A stretch of DNA of 37,878 nucleotides from positions 1-37,878 of the forward strand of contig CALWOE010000008.1 of NCBI GenBank assembly GCA_944383035.1, written 5' to 3'. A program made the translations under genes and the position numbers. The notes under the pieces are model-generated. The model was not told the origin of the DNA, ran no database searches, and saw only the letters and a list, made by a program, of their open reading frames with translations. The stretch comes from an uncultured Clostridia bacterium (GTDB lineage Bacteria; Bacillota; Clostridia; TANB77; CAG-465). Shown piece after piece: positions 6,737-17,700 of this stretch (position 1 is its first letter; every line of letters begins with the position of its first letter).

Positions 6737-7180
6737 ATGCCAACATGGGCTTTATGGCTTATACTTAGTGGTATATTTCTTTTAATTGAAATATTTACTG
6801 TAACTTTTCTTATGTTTTGGCCAGGAATTGGTGCACTTTTAGCATTTGTTGCTTGTGTTTTAGGTGCAAGTTTTGGTGTTCAAGTAGCAGTATTTGCTAT
6901 ATCTACAATTATATTAATATTATTTATGAAACCACTTATAAATAAATTATTTAAACAAAATAATTCAACACCAATGAATAGTAATTCAAATATAGGAAAA
7001 GAAGCTTTAGTTATAAAAGAAATAGATAATATAAATTCAACTGGTCAAGTTAAATTAAATGGTGAACTTTGGTCTGCTGTCTCTTCTAATAATGTTACTA
7101 TAAATGAAGGTGAAACAGTAAAAGTTACCGGAATAGATGGTGTTAAACTTATAGTTGAAAAAATAGCTAAAGAAAATTAA
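6737..7180 (+). CDS. NfeD family membrane protein
   Basis: 147 aa, the short form of NfeD that lacks the serine-protease domain. Three hydrophobic segments span about residues 5-68, followed by an OB-fold domain (about 85-147; IGKEALVIKEI, GELWSAVSS, GETVKVTGIDG). Members work with the SPFH protein encoded next door, probably in membrane microdomain organisation. The ribosome site is AAAGGAGG. The next gene follows after 33 bp. Confidence 0.88.
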   Translation: MPTWALWLILSGIFLLIEIFTVTFLMFWPGIGALLAFVACVLGASFGVQVAVFAISTIILILFMKPLINKLFKQNNSTPMNSNSNIGKEALVIKEIDNINSTGQVKLNGELWSAVSSNNVTINEGETVKVTGIDGVKLIVEKIAKEN

Positions 7181-7213
7181 TCTTACCTAAAAATATTTTA
7201 AGGAGGAATTTTT

Positions 7214-8152
7214 ATGGAATGGTTTTTTATAATACTACTTGTAATCGTAATAGTAGTAGCATTTTGTTCTATTAAAGTTGTAAGACAATCAGAAGTTAGA
7301 ATTATAGAACGTTTTGGTAAATATAATAAGACTGCAGATGCTGGTTTAAACTTCATCCTACCTTTTGTTGATACTGTAAGAGCTGTTGTAAGTTTAAAAC
7401 AACAAACAATGGATGTAACACCTCAAAGTGTTATTACAAAAGATAATGTAACTATAACAATAGATACAGTTGTATTCTATCAAATAATTGATCCAGTAAA
7501 AGCAGTATATGAAATTGAAAGTTTACAAAAAGGTATTGCATATATTGCTATTACAACAATTCGTGATATTGTTGGTAAAATGGATTTAGATAGTACATTT
7601 AGTTCAAGAGAACAAATTAACTCTCAATTAAGACAAATATTAGATGAAGCAACTGATAGATGGGGATGTAAAGTTGAAAGAGTTGAAATAAAAGATATTA
7701 AACCACCTGCTGATGTAAGAGATGCAATGGAAAAACAAATGAATGCTGAAAGAAATAAAAGAGCTATTATTCTTGAATCAGAAGGTAAACGTCAATCAGA
7801 TATAACTCTTGCTGAAGGTAAAAAACAAGCTACAATTTTAGAAGCTGAAGCTGAACGTGAATCTAGTATTAGACGTGCACAAGGTATAAGAGAATCAAAA
7901 ATACTTGAAGCTGAAGGTAATGCTGAAGCAATTAAAAAAGTTGCAGAGGCAAAAGCACAAGAAATTTCTCTTGTATATAATGCAATAATGAATTCTAAAC
8001 CAGATGATAAACTAGTAGCTTTAAAATCTTTAGAATCTTTAGAGAAAATATCAAATGGTCCTGCAAACAAAGTATTTATTCCTTTTGAAGCAACAAAAGC
8101 TTTAAGTGCTTTAGGTACTGCAAGTGAAATGTTTAAACAAGATAAAAAATAA
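7214..8152 (+). CDS. SPFH/Band 7 (stomatin/QmcA-like) protein
   Basis: 312 aa. An N-terminal membrane segment (about 3-20), then the SPFH domain opening RQSEVRIIERFGKY and including TMDVTPQSVITKDNV. A long Ala/Glu-rich coiled coil (about 170-250, EAEAERESSIRRAQG) follows. The family forms large oligomeric membrane cages that scaffold microdomains and modulate membrane proteases. It is co-transcribed with nfeD, the usual pairing, and a strong terminator follows directly. Confidence 0.92.
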   Translation: MEWFFIILLVIVIVVAFCSIKVVRQSEVRIIERFGKYNKTADAGLNFILPFVDTVRAVVSLKQQTMDVTPQSVITKDNVTITIDTVVFYQIIDPVKAVYEIESLQKGIAYIAITTIRDIVGKMDLDSTFSSREQINSQLRQILDEATDRWGCKVERVEIKDIKPPADVRDAMEKQMNAERNKRAIILESEGKRQSDITLAEGKKQATILEAEAERESSIRRAQGIRESKILEAEGNAEAIKKVAEAKAQEISLVYNAIMNSKPDDKLVALKSLESLEKISNGPANKVFIPFEATKALSALGTASEMFKQDKK

Positions 8153-8166
8153 ATATACTAAAATAA

Positions 8167-8201
8167 GCTTAAGACTTTGTCTAGTCTTAAGCCTATTTTT
8201 T
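8167..8201. terminator. Bidirectional terminator between qmcA-like gene and MFS gene
   Basis: Perfect 10-bp stem GCTTAAGACT (8167-8176) with 8183-8192, 6-nt loop and a T-run on the plus strand. Convergent genes end on both sides. Confidence 0.85.
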
Positions 8202-8202
8202 A

Positions 8203-9495
8203 CTATGTATTTATTTTTTCTATTTTTTCTTCTTCTAAATCATAATTAAATATATCTTTTTTTGAATAATTTTCAGGATCTTTTCCAAGATGTTTTTGCA
8301 TAAAATATATAACTATTAAAAGTAAAAATAATACTGAGCTTCCTATAATTATATATGTATTATTTACACCATATATATCAACACAAAATCCTGATATAAA
8401 AAGAAGTGATGATTTTCCAAGGCCTTCACACATATAAAATATTGATAAAATTCTACTAAGTACCGTTTGTGTTGTAAAATTATTCATATATTTTTTTACA
8501 GAAATTCTGTATAATCCTTGGAATAAATTATGAATAATTAAAAGTATTACTGTAATAACTAAAAGTGTTAATCCATTTGGCATATAATTATTTACTATAC
8601 CAATTGCTATAAATATTATTGTTAAAAATAATCCTATTGTTATTAATGTCTTTCTTTTTGTCACCCCTTCATATTTATATTGATATCTAGAACCTATACC
8701 TACACAAAATATAAGTAATGCATAAATTATAGTGTAATGCGATACATCTACTCCAAGTGCTAAAATTGTTGATTTTTGTAAAGTAGAATATACTACTGCA
8801 ATTATTCCAGACATTATAAATACATAGAAAAAAATTGAAAGTATTCTTTTACTATTTAAAACTAATTTAAAACCTTTTACATATTGTTTTATATTAAATT
8901 TTATATTTTCTTTTTTCTTGTTATCAACATTTTCAAAAAATAATGATATTATAAACGATATAATAAGTGTTGTAAGAGTTATATATATTGGTAAATAATT
9001 GTTATATTCAAAAAGTGTTCCGGAAAATATACATCCAATTGATTCTAATAAATAGTACAAAAATACTCCATTTCCCTCTACTTTTGAAAACTTATCTTTT
9101 TTTCTAACCTTTTTTAATGTATTATACAGTACTTGCGTTTCAGTAAGACCTTTAAGACAGGTACCAAATGATGCACATGCCTCAGCAAATACAAACATCC
9201 AAAAGTTATTTGATACTATAACTAAAAGACATTGTATTACCCAAAAAAAGTTTCCAAGACACATACTTTTTTTCAAACCTAATTTTTCTACTATAAATCC
9301 TGTAAATATTTGAAATATCGCACAAAATATTGCACTAAAACCTGCTATAAACATTACTTCTGAGACATCTAATTTCTTTACTATGGTAAAAAATAAGTAT
9401 GAAACAGCATTATAAAATAAGTAATCATAGCCAAACATTCGATAAAATTCATAAAGTACAATATTTCTTCTTACTCTACTTATCTTTTTTATCAT
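8203..9495 (-). CDS. MFS transporter
   Basis: 430 aa with about 12 hydrophobic segments and no large soluble domain, as in major facilitator proteins. The open frame reaches 9600, but I choose the ATG at 9495 (MIKKISRVRRN). It has AGAGGT 5 nt upstream, and a sigma-A promoter lies inside the upstream extension, so the transcript starts about 12 nt before this codon. The closest resemblance is to the macrolide-efflux/permease-like MFS branch, but substrate cannot be read from the sequence. The C-terminal tail is charged (YDLEEEKIEKINT). Confidence 0.8.
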   Translation of the reverse strand: MIKKISRVRRNIVLYEFYRMFGYDYLFYNAVSYLFFTIVKKLDVSEVMFIAGFSAIFCAIFQIFTGFIVEKLGLKKSMCLGNFFWVIQCLLVIVSNNFWMFVFAEACASFGTCLKGLTETQVLYNTLKKVRKKDKFSKVEGNGVFLYYLLESIGCIFSGTLFEYNNYLPIYITLTTLIISFIISLFFENVDNKKKENIKFNIKQYVKGFKLVLNSKRILSIFFYVFIMSGIIAVVYSTLQKSTILALGVDVSHYTIIYALLIFCVGIGSRYQYKYEGVTKRKTLITIGLFLTIIFIAIGIVNNYMPNGLTLLVITVILLIIHNLFQGLYRISVKKYMNNFTTQTVLSRILSIFYMCEGLGKSSLLFISGFCVDIYGVNNTYIIIGSSVLFLLLIVIYFMQKHLGKDPENYSKKDIFNYDLEEEKIEKINT

Positions 9496-9514
9496 ATATA
9501 ACCTCTCATTTTGG

Positions 9515-9543
9515 ATTATAACAAATAAAAAAACTTTTTTCAA
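9515..9543 (-). promoter_or_regulatory. Promoter of the MFS gene
   Basis: TTGAAA (9543-9538), 17-nt spacer, TATAAT (9520-9515); fixes the start codon at 9495. Confidence 0.75.
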
Positions 9544-9631
9544 CAAAAAAATAAAGTAAATTAAAATTCGAATTTGAGTTTTTTTATTAACCTTTAACAA
9601 ATTTTATTTACTTTATATTATATATTATATA

Positions 9632-12600
9632 TTATTTAATTTTTACATTTTCTTCTCCAAAAGCTAAATTTAACTTTTCATTTACTTCATTATTACAAAT
9701 AAGCCACATACTTTTATTCAAAAGTTTTACTTTATTTGTGCCATCATAATATATATATACTGGAGTTGTTCCATTATACTCTTTATTTAAATCTTTTATA
9801 TATCCAATTACTCTTGGTTCTAAATCAAGTTTATCTTTTGGTATTCTTATATATATTTTTTTAGTATTTTGAATTTTTACAACTTCTAAATTGCTAACAA
9901 GTATTTTAGGTAAATCATTTTCTTTTAATGATACTTTACCAGTTATTTTTACTACTGTATCTTTTTGAATTATATTTAGAAATCTTGCATATATATTTGG
10001 AAATATAACTGCTTCAATACTACCATATAAATCATCTACTTTTGCAAATAACATCTGTTTATTTGATCTTGTTGTAAGTTTTCTTATCTCTGTTATCATA
10101 CCGCATATTGTAACTAATTTTGAATCATATTCATTTTTTTCAGTATCAAATTCATTACTATCTATAATATCATTTAATTTTTTAGAAGTAACACTTGAAT
10201 TTTTTAATATATAATCTTTATATTCATCTAATGGATGGCCAGATACATATAATCCTAGCATTTCTTTTTCCATATTTAACATTTCTTTTTTACTTAAATT
10301 TCTTCCTGTCTTTTTTATCTCAATATCGGATTTTTTACTTATAACACCAATATCAAAAAAATTCATTTGATTTACGTAGTTATTTCTTTTTGTATTATTT
10401 ACATTATCTATTATTTTTTCATAAGAGTCTAATATATCATATCTATTTACATCCTTTTCGATTTCATCAAAACATCCAGCCATTACTAAACTTTCTATAC
10501 ATTTTTTATTTACTACATCTAAAGATACTCTTTTACAGAAATCAACAAAACTTAAATATTTTCCATTTATTTTTCTTTCTTTTACTATTTCATCTATTGC
10601 ATTTTCACCAACATTTTTTATAGACTCAAGTGCAAATCTAATTTTACCATTTATTACTGCAAACTTACCATAACTTTCATTTATATCTGGTTTTAGGACC
10701 TCTATTCCAAGTGACTTACACTCTTCTATATATTCTGGTATTTTCTTTAAATTTCCAATCATACTATTCATAGTAGAAGCCATAAATTCTTCTTTAAAAT
10801 GTGCCTTTAAATATGCTGTTTGATAAGTTACAACTGCATAAGCCGCAGCATGTGATTTATTGAATGCATATTTTGCAAATTCTGCCATTTCATCAAATAT
10901 TTTATTTGCACTTTCCTCATCTATATTATTCTTTTTAGCTCCCTCTACAAATATAGCTCTTTCTTTATTCATAACATCTATTTTCTTTTTTCCCATTGCA
11001 CGTCTTACTATATCTGCTCTGCCCAAACTATATCCTGCAAGATCTCTAAATATTTGCATTACTTGTTCTTGATATACCATACATCCATATGTAACATTCA
11101 ATATACTCTTTAAAGATTCATGTGTATATTCAATATGCTCTGGATTATTTTTATTTTTTATATATCTTGGAATTTGATCCATAGGTCCTGGTCTATATAA
11201 CGATATCATAACTACTATATCTTCTATTGTGTCTGGTTTTAACTTCATCATCATTTGAATAAAACCTTTACTTTCCATTTGAAATACTCCAAGAGTTTTT
11301 CCCTCAGTTAACAATTTGTATGTTAATTTATCATCATATTTATCATCAAACTTTACATCTATATTACGTATTTTTTTTACGAGTTTTATTGTATCGTATA
11401 TTACTGTTAAAGTTCTAAGTCCTAAAAAATCCATCTTTAAAAGCCGCAATTCTTCTAATGTAGTCATTGTAAACTGTGTTGAAATCTGATCAGATATCTC
11501 ATATAACGGAACATAATTTACAACCGGTTCTTTTGTTATAACTACTCCAGCTGCATGAGTTGAAGCATGTCTTGCAAGCCCTTCTAATTTTCTTGATATA
11601 TCTATTGTATGCCTTACTTCTATATCTGTATCATACATATTTTTTAATTCTACATTTTGTTCTAATGCTTTATCTATTGTTATTTTTAAATCCCTAGGTA
11701 CTAATTTTGCTATTATATCTGCTTTTTGATATGAAATATCTAACACTCTTGCAACATCTCTTATTACTGCCTTTGCAGCAAGTGTACCAAATGTTATAAT
11801 TTGTGCTACATGATCTTTCCCATATTTTCTTGAAACATAATCAATAACCTCTCCACGTCTTTCATAGCAAAAGTCTACATCAAAATCTGGCATACTAACT
11901 CTTTCTGGATTTAAAAATCTTTCAAATATTAAATTAAATCTTAAAGGATCAATATTTGTTATTCCAATTAAATATGCACAAATAGAACCTGCTCCACTGC
12001 CTCTTCCAGGCCCTACTGGTATATCTTGAGATTTTGCATAATTTATAAAATCAGCTACTATTAAGAAATAATCTATATACCCCATTTTATCAATGACTGA
12101 TATCTCATAATCTACTCTTTTTTTTACTTCATCATATTTATCTTCACTATATCTTTTTTTTATTCCATTATAGCATAATTTTGTAAAATATTCTAAATGT
12201 GTCATATCTTCATTTATTTTAAATTCTGGTAATATAGTTTTACCAAATTCTATTTCAACATTACACATATCAGCTATTCTTTGAGTGTTATACACTGCCT
12301 CTTTAAAATTTGAAAAAGCTTGTAACATCTCCTCTTCACTTTTTACATAAAATTCATTTGTCTTAAATGACATTCTATCTTCTTCATTTAATGTTTTTCT
12401 TGTACCTATACATAAAAGTACCTCATGACTATCGTAATCTGATTTATCTAAATAATGACAATCATTTGTTGCAACTACATTTAAACCATATTCTTTTGCA
12501 AGAGCTATTATATTTTGATTTACGAGTAGTTGTTCTCTTAATTTATTATCTTGTATTTCTAAAAAATATCTATCTTTTCCAAAAATATCTATAAATTCCT

Positions 12601-13075
12601 CTATTGTTTCTTTTGCACCAGTTAAATTTGACATGACAATCTGTCTTGCAAGTTTTCCAGCAAGACAAGCACTTAAACAAATTAAACCTTCATTATATTT
12701 TTTTAATACCTCCATATCAATACGTGGTTTGTAATAAAAACCTTCTGTATAACCAATTGAACATAATTTTATTAAATTTTTATATCCAATATTATTCATT
12801 GCAAGAAGTACTAAATGATTTGGTTCACTATCTATTTTTCCTTGTTTTTCAAATCTGCTTCTTGGTGCTACATATACTTCACAACCAAGTATTGGTTTTA
12901 TATTTTGCTTTTTACATTCTTTGTATAATTCAATAACACCAAACATATTACCATGATCTGTTATTGCAACAGCATTCATAGATAATTTTTTTACCTTTTC
13001 AACAAGTTCTTTTATTCTAATTTGTCCATCTAACAAACTATATTCTGTATGAACATGTAAATGTACAAAACTCAT
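9632..13075 (-). CDS. dnaE: DNA polymerase III alpha subunit (DnaE)
   Basis: 1147 aa from the ATG at 13075; a GTG four codons earlier is possible but the family N-terminus (MSFVHLHVHTEYS) supports the ATG. Order: PHP domain with HLHVHTEYS (5-13), palm with GPGRGSGAGS and catalytic PDFDVDF (396-402, Asp397 and Asp399), thumb/fingers, HhH region, and an OB-fold near the C-terminus. It is the DnaE class (no internal exonuclease, unlike PolC), the replicative or lagging-strand polymerase. It lies downstream of pgsA, separated by a terminator, with a TATAAT at 13097-13092 just upstream. Confidence 0.97.
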   Translation of the reverse strand: MSFVHLHVHTEYSLLDGQIRIKELVEKVKKLSMNAVAITDHGNMFGVIELYKECKKQNIKPILGCEVYVAPRSRFEKQGKIDSEPNHLVLLAMNNIGYKNLIKLCSIGYTEGFYYKPRIDMEVLKKYNEGLICLSACLAGKLARQIVMSNLTGAKETIEEFIDIFGKDRYFLEIQDNKLREQLLVNQNIIALAKEYGLNVVATNDCHYLDKSDYDSHEVLLCIGTRKTLNEEDRMSFKTNEFYVKSEEEMLQAFSNFKEAVYNTQRIADMCNVEIEFGKTILPEFKINEDMTHLEYFTKLCYNGIKKRYSEDKYDEVKKRVDYEISVIDKMGYIDYFLIVADFINYAKSQDIPVGPGRGSGAGSICAYLIGITNIDPLRFNLIFERFLNPERVSMPDFDVDFCYERRGEVIDYVSRKYGKDHVAQIITFGTLAAKAVIRDVARVLDISYQKADIIAKLVPRDLKITIDKALEQNVELKNMYDTDIEVRHTIDISRKLEGLARHASTHAAGVVITKEPVVNYVPLYEISDQISTQFTMTTLEELRLLKMDFLGLRTLTVIYDTIKLVKKIRNIDVKFDDKYDDKLTYKLLTEGKTLGVFQMESKGFIQMMMKLKPDTIEDIVVMISLYRPGPMDQIPRYIKNKNNPEHIEYTHESLKSILNVTYGCMVYQEQVMQIFRDLAGYSLGRADIVRRAMGKKKIDVMNKERAIFVEGAKKNNIDEESANKIFDEMAEFAKYAFNKSHAAAYAVVTYQTAYLKAHFKEEFMASTMNSMIGNLKKIPEYIEECKSLGIEVLKPDINESYGKFAVINGKIRFALESIKNVGENAIDEIVKERKINGKYLSFVDFCKRVSLDVVNKKCIESLVMAGCFDEIEKDVNRYDILDSYEKIIDNVNNTKRNNYVNQMNFFDIGVISKKSDIEIKKTGRNLSKKEMLNMEKEMLGLYVSGHPLDEYKDYILKNSSVTSKKLNDIIDSNEFDTEKNEYDSKLVTICGMITEIRKLTTRSNKQMLFAKVDDLYGSIEAVIFPNIYARFLNIIQKDTVVKITGKVSLKENDLPKILVSNLEVVKIQNTKKIYIRIPKDKLDLEPRVIGYIKDLNKEYNGTTPVYIYYDGTNKVKLLNKSMWLICNNEVNEKLNLAFGEENVKIK

Positions 13076-13129
13076 TTTATTCACCACTTATATTATACAA
13101 AATTTTATTTAAAAAATCTATATAGAAAA

Positions 13130-13156
13130 ATAGTGAACTATAAAAAAGTTCACTAT
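13130..13156 (-). terminator. pgsA terminator
   Basis: 10-bp stem AGTTCACTAT (13147-13156) with 13130-13139, 7-nt loop, then T-run on the minus strand. Confidence 0.8.
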
Positions 13157-13171
13157 AATGTTTATATATAT

Positions 13172-13783
13172 TTATTCTTCCACATTTATATCTTCTTTAT
13201 ACTGAAAAAAGTATATTACCATTGATACTAATGTACATATAACTGCTGCTGTAACTGTAATACTCATTAATACATTTACCATTAATTCAAACATAGGTAA
13301 TGAAACCTCACTAACAAATGCAAAATATGAATTAGTAGTAAATAATATTTTTCCAAGTATTGCTAGTGGAATACTTATAAGCTCAAATATTGTTTTTAAT
13401 TTTCCACTTGGTCCTGCTCCTAAATCTTTTCCTTTATCGACGCCAAACATTCTAAATGCATTAACAAAGAAATCTCTAAATACAATTATAGCTGTTATCC
13501 AAGCAGGTATTACATTTAACCCTGTAAGCATTATAAATCCAGCAGAGATTAATAATTTATCAGCTAAAGGATCCATTATTTTTCCAAACTTAGTAATTAA
13601 ATTTTTCTTTCTTGAAATATGTCCATCAAAAAAGTCTGTAATTGCAGCAACTATAAATATTACAAGACCTGTATAATATGGCCATACCCATTCTTGTGGT
13701 AAACTCATAAATATCACAAAAAATGGTATTAATATAATTCTTAATAAAGTTAATTTATTTGGGAAATTTATTTTTTTTAGCAT
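13172..13783 (-). CDS. pgsA: CDP-diacylglycerol--glycerol-3-phosphate 3-phosphatidyltransferase
   Basis: 203 aa integral membrane enzyme that makes phosphatidylglycerolphosphate from CDP-diacylglycerol and glycerol-3-phosphate. The CDP-alcohol phosphotransferase motif is complete: Asp50, Asp53-Gly54, Arg58, Gly67, Asp71 and Asp75. The usual Ala before Arg is Ser57, a mild change. Several membrane helices flank it, and the N-terminus NKLTLLRIILIP is typical of PgsA. It has its own promoter (TTGACT/TATAAT) and ribosome site AAAGGAG. The sister cardiolipin-synthase family has the same motif, but length and N-terminus favour PgsA. Confidence 0.93.
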   Translation of the reverse strand: MLKKINFPNKLTLLRIILIPFFVIFMSLPQEWVWPYYTGLVIFIVAAITDFFDGHISRKKNLITKFGKIMDPLADKLLISAGFIMLTGLNVIPAWITAIIVFRDFFVNAFRMFGVDKGKDLGAGPSGKLKTIFELISIPLAILGKILFTTNSYFAFVSEVSLPMFELMVNVLMSITVTAAVICTLVSMVIYFFQYKEDINVEE

Positions 13784-13816
13784 TAACTAACCACTCCTTT
13801 ATGTTCTAACATGGCT

Positions 13817-13845
13817 ATTATATCAAAGATATTTTTGTTAGTCAA
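13817..13845 (-). promoter_or_regulatory. Promoter of pgsA
   Basis: TTGACT (13845-13840), 17-nt spacer, TATAAT (13822-13817). Confidence 0.8.
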
Positions 13846-13889
13846 TTGTATGTATAAAATTTCATCAAATTTTCAAACTTATAAATAAC

Positions 13890-14729
13890 CTAAATTCCCA
13901 CAATCGTCGCAAATGTTCCAAAATCTTCATATCCTTTTTGTCTTGAATCTCTTGCAGAAAAGAAATATTTATTATTACATTTTGTACATATATTTGATAG
14001 TATTATATTTTTTTTATTTGCACCTAAATTTATAAAATCTCTTTTTATTAAATATGGCATATCTATATGAAATATTTCTTTATCTTTCTCATAATATAAA
14101 TATTCTTGCTCATTTTCAAACACATCAGTAAATTTTTTCTTAAAACTTTCCTCTTTACTTGTAAAACAACACTTATTAATTGATGGCCCTACACATACTA
14201 TTAAATCTTCTGCATTTGTACCGAATCTTTTTTGCATAATTTTAAAAGCATTTAAATATATCTTCTTTATAGTTCCCATCCAACCACTATGTATATTTGC
14301 ATATACGTTATTTTTTTTATCATATAAAATAATTGGATTACAATCTGCAGTTGTAACAAGTGTATATATTCCTTTTTCATTTACAACATATCCATCATAG
14401 TTTTCATTACAAAAGTTTTCAAATTTATAATTTTCCATATTATCTTTATTTATGACAAGTATCTTGTCCGTATGTGCTTGCATAGCTTTATATATATCAT
14501 TTTTTATATTCGCCTCTTTTTTTATAATATCTAGATTTTTTAGTACATTTTCTTTTGTATCAAGACCTGTATATCTAAAATTTAATGATTTGTTATATTC
14601 AGCACTACTTACACCACCAAATCTTAATGTTATATAATTATTAACACCAAATTCTTTTAAGATTTTAAATGATAAATATTCTACTCCATTTTTTTTAATG
14701 TGTAAAATATCTTTACTTGTAAAATCCAT
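13890..14729 (-). CDS. pgeF: Peptidoglycan editing factor / multicopper-oxidase-like purine nucleoside phosphorylase (YfiH family)
   Basis: 279 aa YfiH/LACC1 family enzyme. Members phosphorolyse adenosine and inosine, and PgeF of E. coli removes wrongly incorporated L-Ser from peptidoglycan precursors. Zinc ligands are all present: His86 (QAHTD), Cys130 (TTADCNP) and His147 (IHSGW). The family GWRGT motif reads GWMGT here. The C-terminal NICTKCNNKYFFSARDS is typical (CTxC, YSxR). Its ATG lies 1 nt after the addA stop and its AGGAGGT ribosome site lies inside the addA 3' end, so the two are translationally coupled. Confidence 0.93.
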   Translation of the reverse strand: MDFTSKDILHIKKNGVEYLSFKILKEFGVNNYITLRFGGVSSAEYNKSLNFRYTGLDTKENVLKNLDIIKKEANIKNDIYKAMQAHTDKILVINKDNMENYKFENFCNENYDGYVVNEKGIYTLVTTADCNPIILYDKKNNVYANIHSGWMGTIKKIYLNAFKIMQKRFGTNAEDLIVCVGPSINKCCFTSKEESFKKKFTDVFENEQEYLYYEKDKEIFHIDMPYLIKRDFINLGANKKNIILSNICTKCNNKYFFSARDSRQKGYEDFGTFATIVGI

Positions 14730-14730
14730 T

Positions 14731-17700
14731 CTATACCTCCTGTAACAAAATTTCTTTATTTAAGTTAAATGAATATATATATACCATATCTACTTTTACA
14801 TTAAGTATGTTTTCTATTGCAATTTTATATATTTGTAATTGTTTTTTATATTTTTCTATAAATTCATTTTCACTTTCAATTCTATCAGTTTTAAAATCAA
14901 CAAGTACTATTTTTGAATCTTTAGTTTTATAATATAAATCTATTACACCTTGAATTGTACTTTTTGATATGTCATTACATTTTAAAACAAATTCTTCTTC
15001 TTTTTTTACATAAACTGCATTTTTTAATTCTAGTCCTATTTTTGATTTTAAAAATCTTAATATACTATATACATTTATATATTTTTTATCTTGTATGTTT
15101 ATAACCTCATCTTTTACTAATTTATCTATATATTGTTTTAAACTATTTATATCATAATCTATACTATAATCTAAATTCTCTAATATAAAGTGAATTAAAG
15201 TTCCTTTTCTAGCTCCTGAATATTTTTTTGTATTTAAAGTTAAACATTCAGGCTTCTTATATTTTTCTTCTATTATATTTTCATTTATATCTTCTAAATC
15301 TTTTTTTTCATCCGTAAAAATACTCTTTATATTTTCATTATTATCTTTTTGTTTTAAATTACTTACACTTACTCTTGTATTGGTTATTGTATCTTCAAAA
15401 TACTTATATTTGAAATTTAATATTTTATTATACTCTTTTTTATATTTTTCAATATCATCTAATGATACATTACTGTTTTTGTATAACATATTAACTGTAT
15501 CTGATATTTTATCTATAGATATCTCATCTTTATTTAAAATATCATTTATTACCATCTTATCTTTTTTTATAATATTAATATTAAATAAGTTTTCATTTTC
15601 ATTATAATCATTTAAAGCTAAAAGTATATTTGAAAGATATGATTTATTATTTGCTACAATACTACTTTCTATCTTACCGTTATCATAAAGTACAAACATA
15701 TCTTTTTTTATTTTATCATAATCTTTTACTGTACCATATATTACAAGTTTTTCTTTTGCACGAGTAAGTGCAACATATAACATTCTTAATTCTTCTGATG
15801 CGATTTCTTTTAAACTTGCAGATTTTATTGCCTCTTTAATTGCACTTGGATATTTAATTTTATAATTATCATCTACTTTATCTATACCTATACCATATTT
15901 ATGATGCATTATAACTGGTTCTGTTAAATCTCTAGTTAGATACTTCCTTGATGTATCACATAAAAATACTACTGGGAATTCAAGACCTTTTGACTTATGT
16001 ATTGTCATTATTCTTACAACATCTTCATTTTCACCTAATACTTTTGCAGAAGACATATCGTCTGATTTATTTTTTAAATTATTAATATATGTAATATATG
16101 AACTTAATGTACTTTTTGATGTACTTTCTATATTTCTTGCATAATCAACTAAAAGTTCAAGATTTGCTTTTTTTACATTTGATTTTTGTTCTAATGCAAA
16201 TTGATAATATATATTTGTATTTTTATATATTCTTACTAAAAGTTCACTTACAGTATATATTTTTGAATATTTATAAAACTTATCTAAAAGATTTAAAAAT
16301 TCATTTATTTTGTTGTATAAAATCTTTTCATTATTATTTATATTAGTATTATTTGATATCTTTTCTTCTAACATTTTTTTTGCATCAATTATACTATCAT
16401 ACATTGTTGATGTTTTGTTGTAACTTCTTATTTTATATATTTCATTTAAAGAAAATTTGCCAATTACACTAAACATAATACTTACTAAATCAATATCATT
16501 ATATACATTATCTAGTACATTTAAAAAAGATAATACAAGTTTTACTTCTTCTCCATCAAATATTGAAACACTTGAATCAGAATACACAGGAATACCAACA
16601 CTTTTTAGTATATCTTCTAAAATATTCCCTCTATTTTTCATACTTCTTAAAAGTATAACTATATCTTTATATTTTAAATTTCTAAACTTTCCATCTTCAT
16701 ATATTTTAAAATTTTGCATTAGATTTTTTATGTTTGATGCAATATATGTAGCTTCTATTTCAAAATCTTTCATTTCATCTAACATGATATCTACTGGTTC
16801 TTGTATATTTTCTTTTTTAATTTCTTTTAAATCTTCATCCTCTTTTAAATCAATTATATTAATATCTGTTTTATAATCATTTGTATCAAAATTTTCAAAA
16901 CTTGTATTACCATGTTTTAATACTTCTAAATTTGAATAATCACAATCTCCTACTTGTTTAGACATTATCTTTTCAAAAATATAATTTATAGATGCAAGTA
17001 CTTCTTTTCTACTTCTAAAATTTTTAGCTAGAATTATTTTACAATCTTCTTTACTTAAAATATCTCCATCAAACAAAGTATATTTATCATATTTTTCATT
17101 AAATATCTCTGGCATAGCTTGTCTAAATTTATATATACTTTGCTTTATATCTCCTACCATAAATCTATTATTTCCTTTAGATATAGCATTTAATATTGCT
17201 TCTTGAACAAAACTTGTATCTTGATATTCATCTGTATAAATTTCTATATATTTTTCTTTTAATGATTTTGCAACATCTGTAAGTTCAATATCTCCATTTT
17301 CATCTTTTTTAATTAAAACTTCTAAAGCTAAATGAGTTATATCACTAAACTCCATAACATTATTTTTCTTTTTTATATTTTTATACTCTCTATCAAATAA
17401 ACTTAATACATCATAAATATATTTTAAATATTCAAAACATACTTTATTATCATCTAATATATTTTTTGAAGTAGTATATACTTTTTTACATATTCTCTTT
17501 ATTTCTTCCTTTAATATTTTATTTCTAAAGTTTTGAACTATAATTTTTAATTCTTCATTATCTCCTGTATATCTTGGAAGTGATTTTAATTTTTTTATAT
17601 TTTCTAAATTATAATATAGTTCATCAAAAGTATTAGAAAAAATACATTTTTTTATTAATTCCATATCTATATCTATAATATTTAAATACTTTTCAAAATC

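Noticed and set aside
7792-8070. Minus-strand open frame of 92 aa
   Set aside because: Shadow of the coiled-coil part of the SPFH protein.
9600-9640. TATATTA tandem-like run between dnaE and the MFS gene
   Set aside because: Simple AT-rich intergenic sequence; no conserved neighbour or hairpin makes it more than that.
16457-16876. Plus-strand open frame of 139 aa inside addA
   Set aside because: Lies wholly within conserved AddA helicase sequence, without a ribosome site or promoter.
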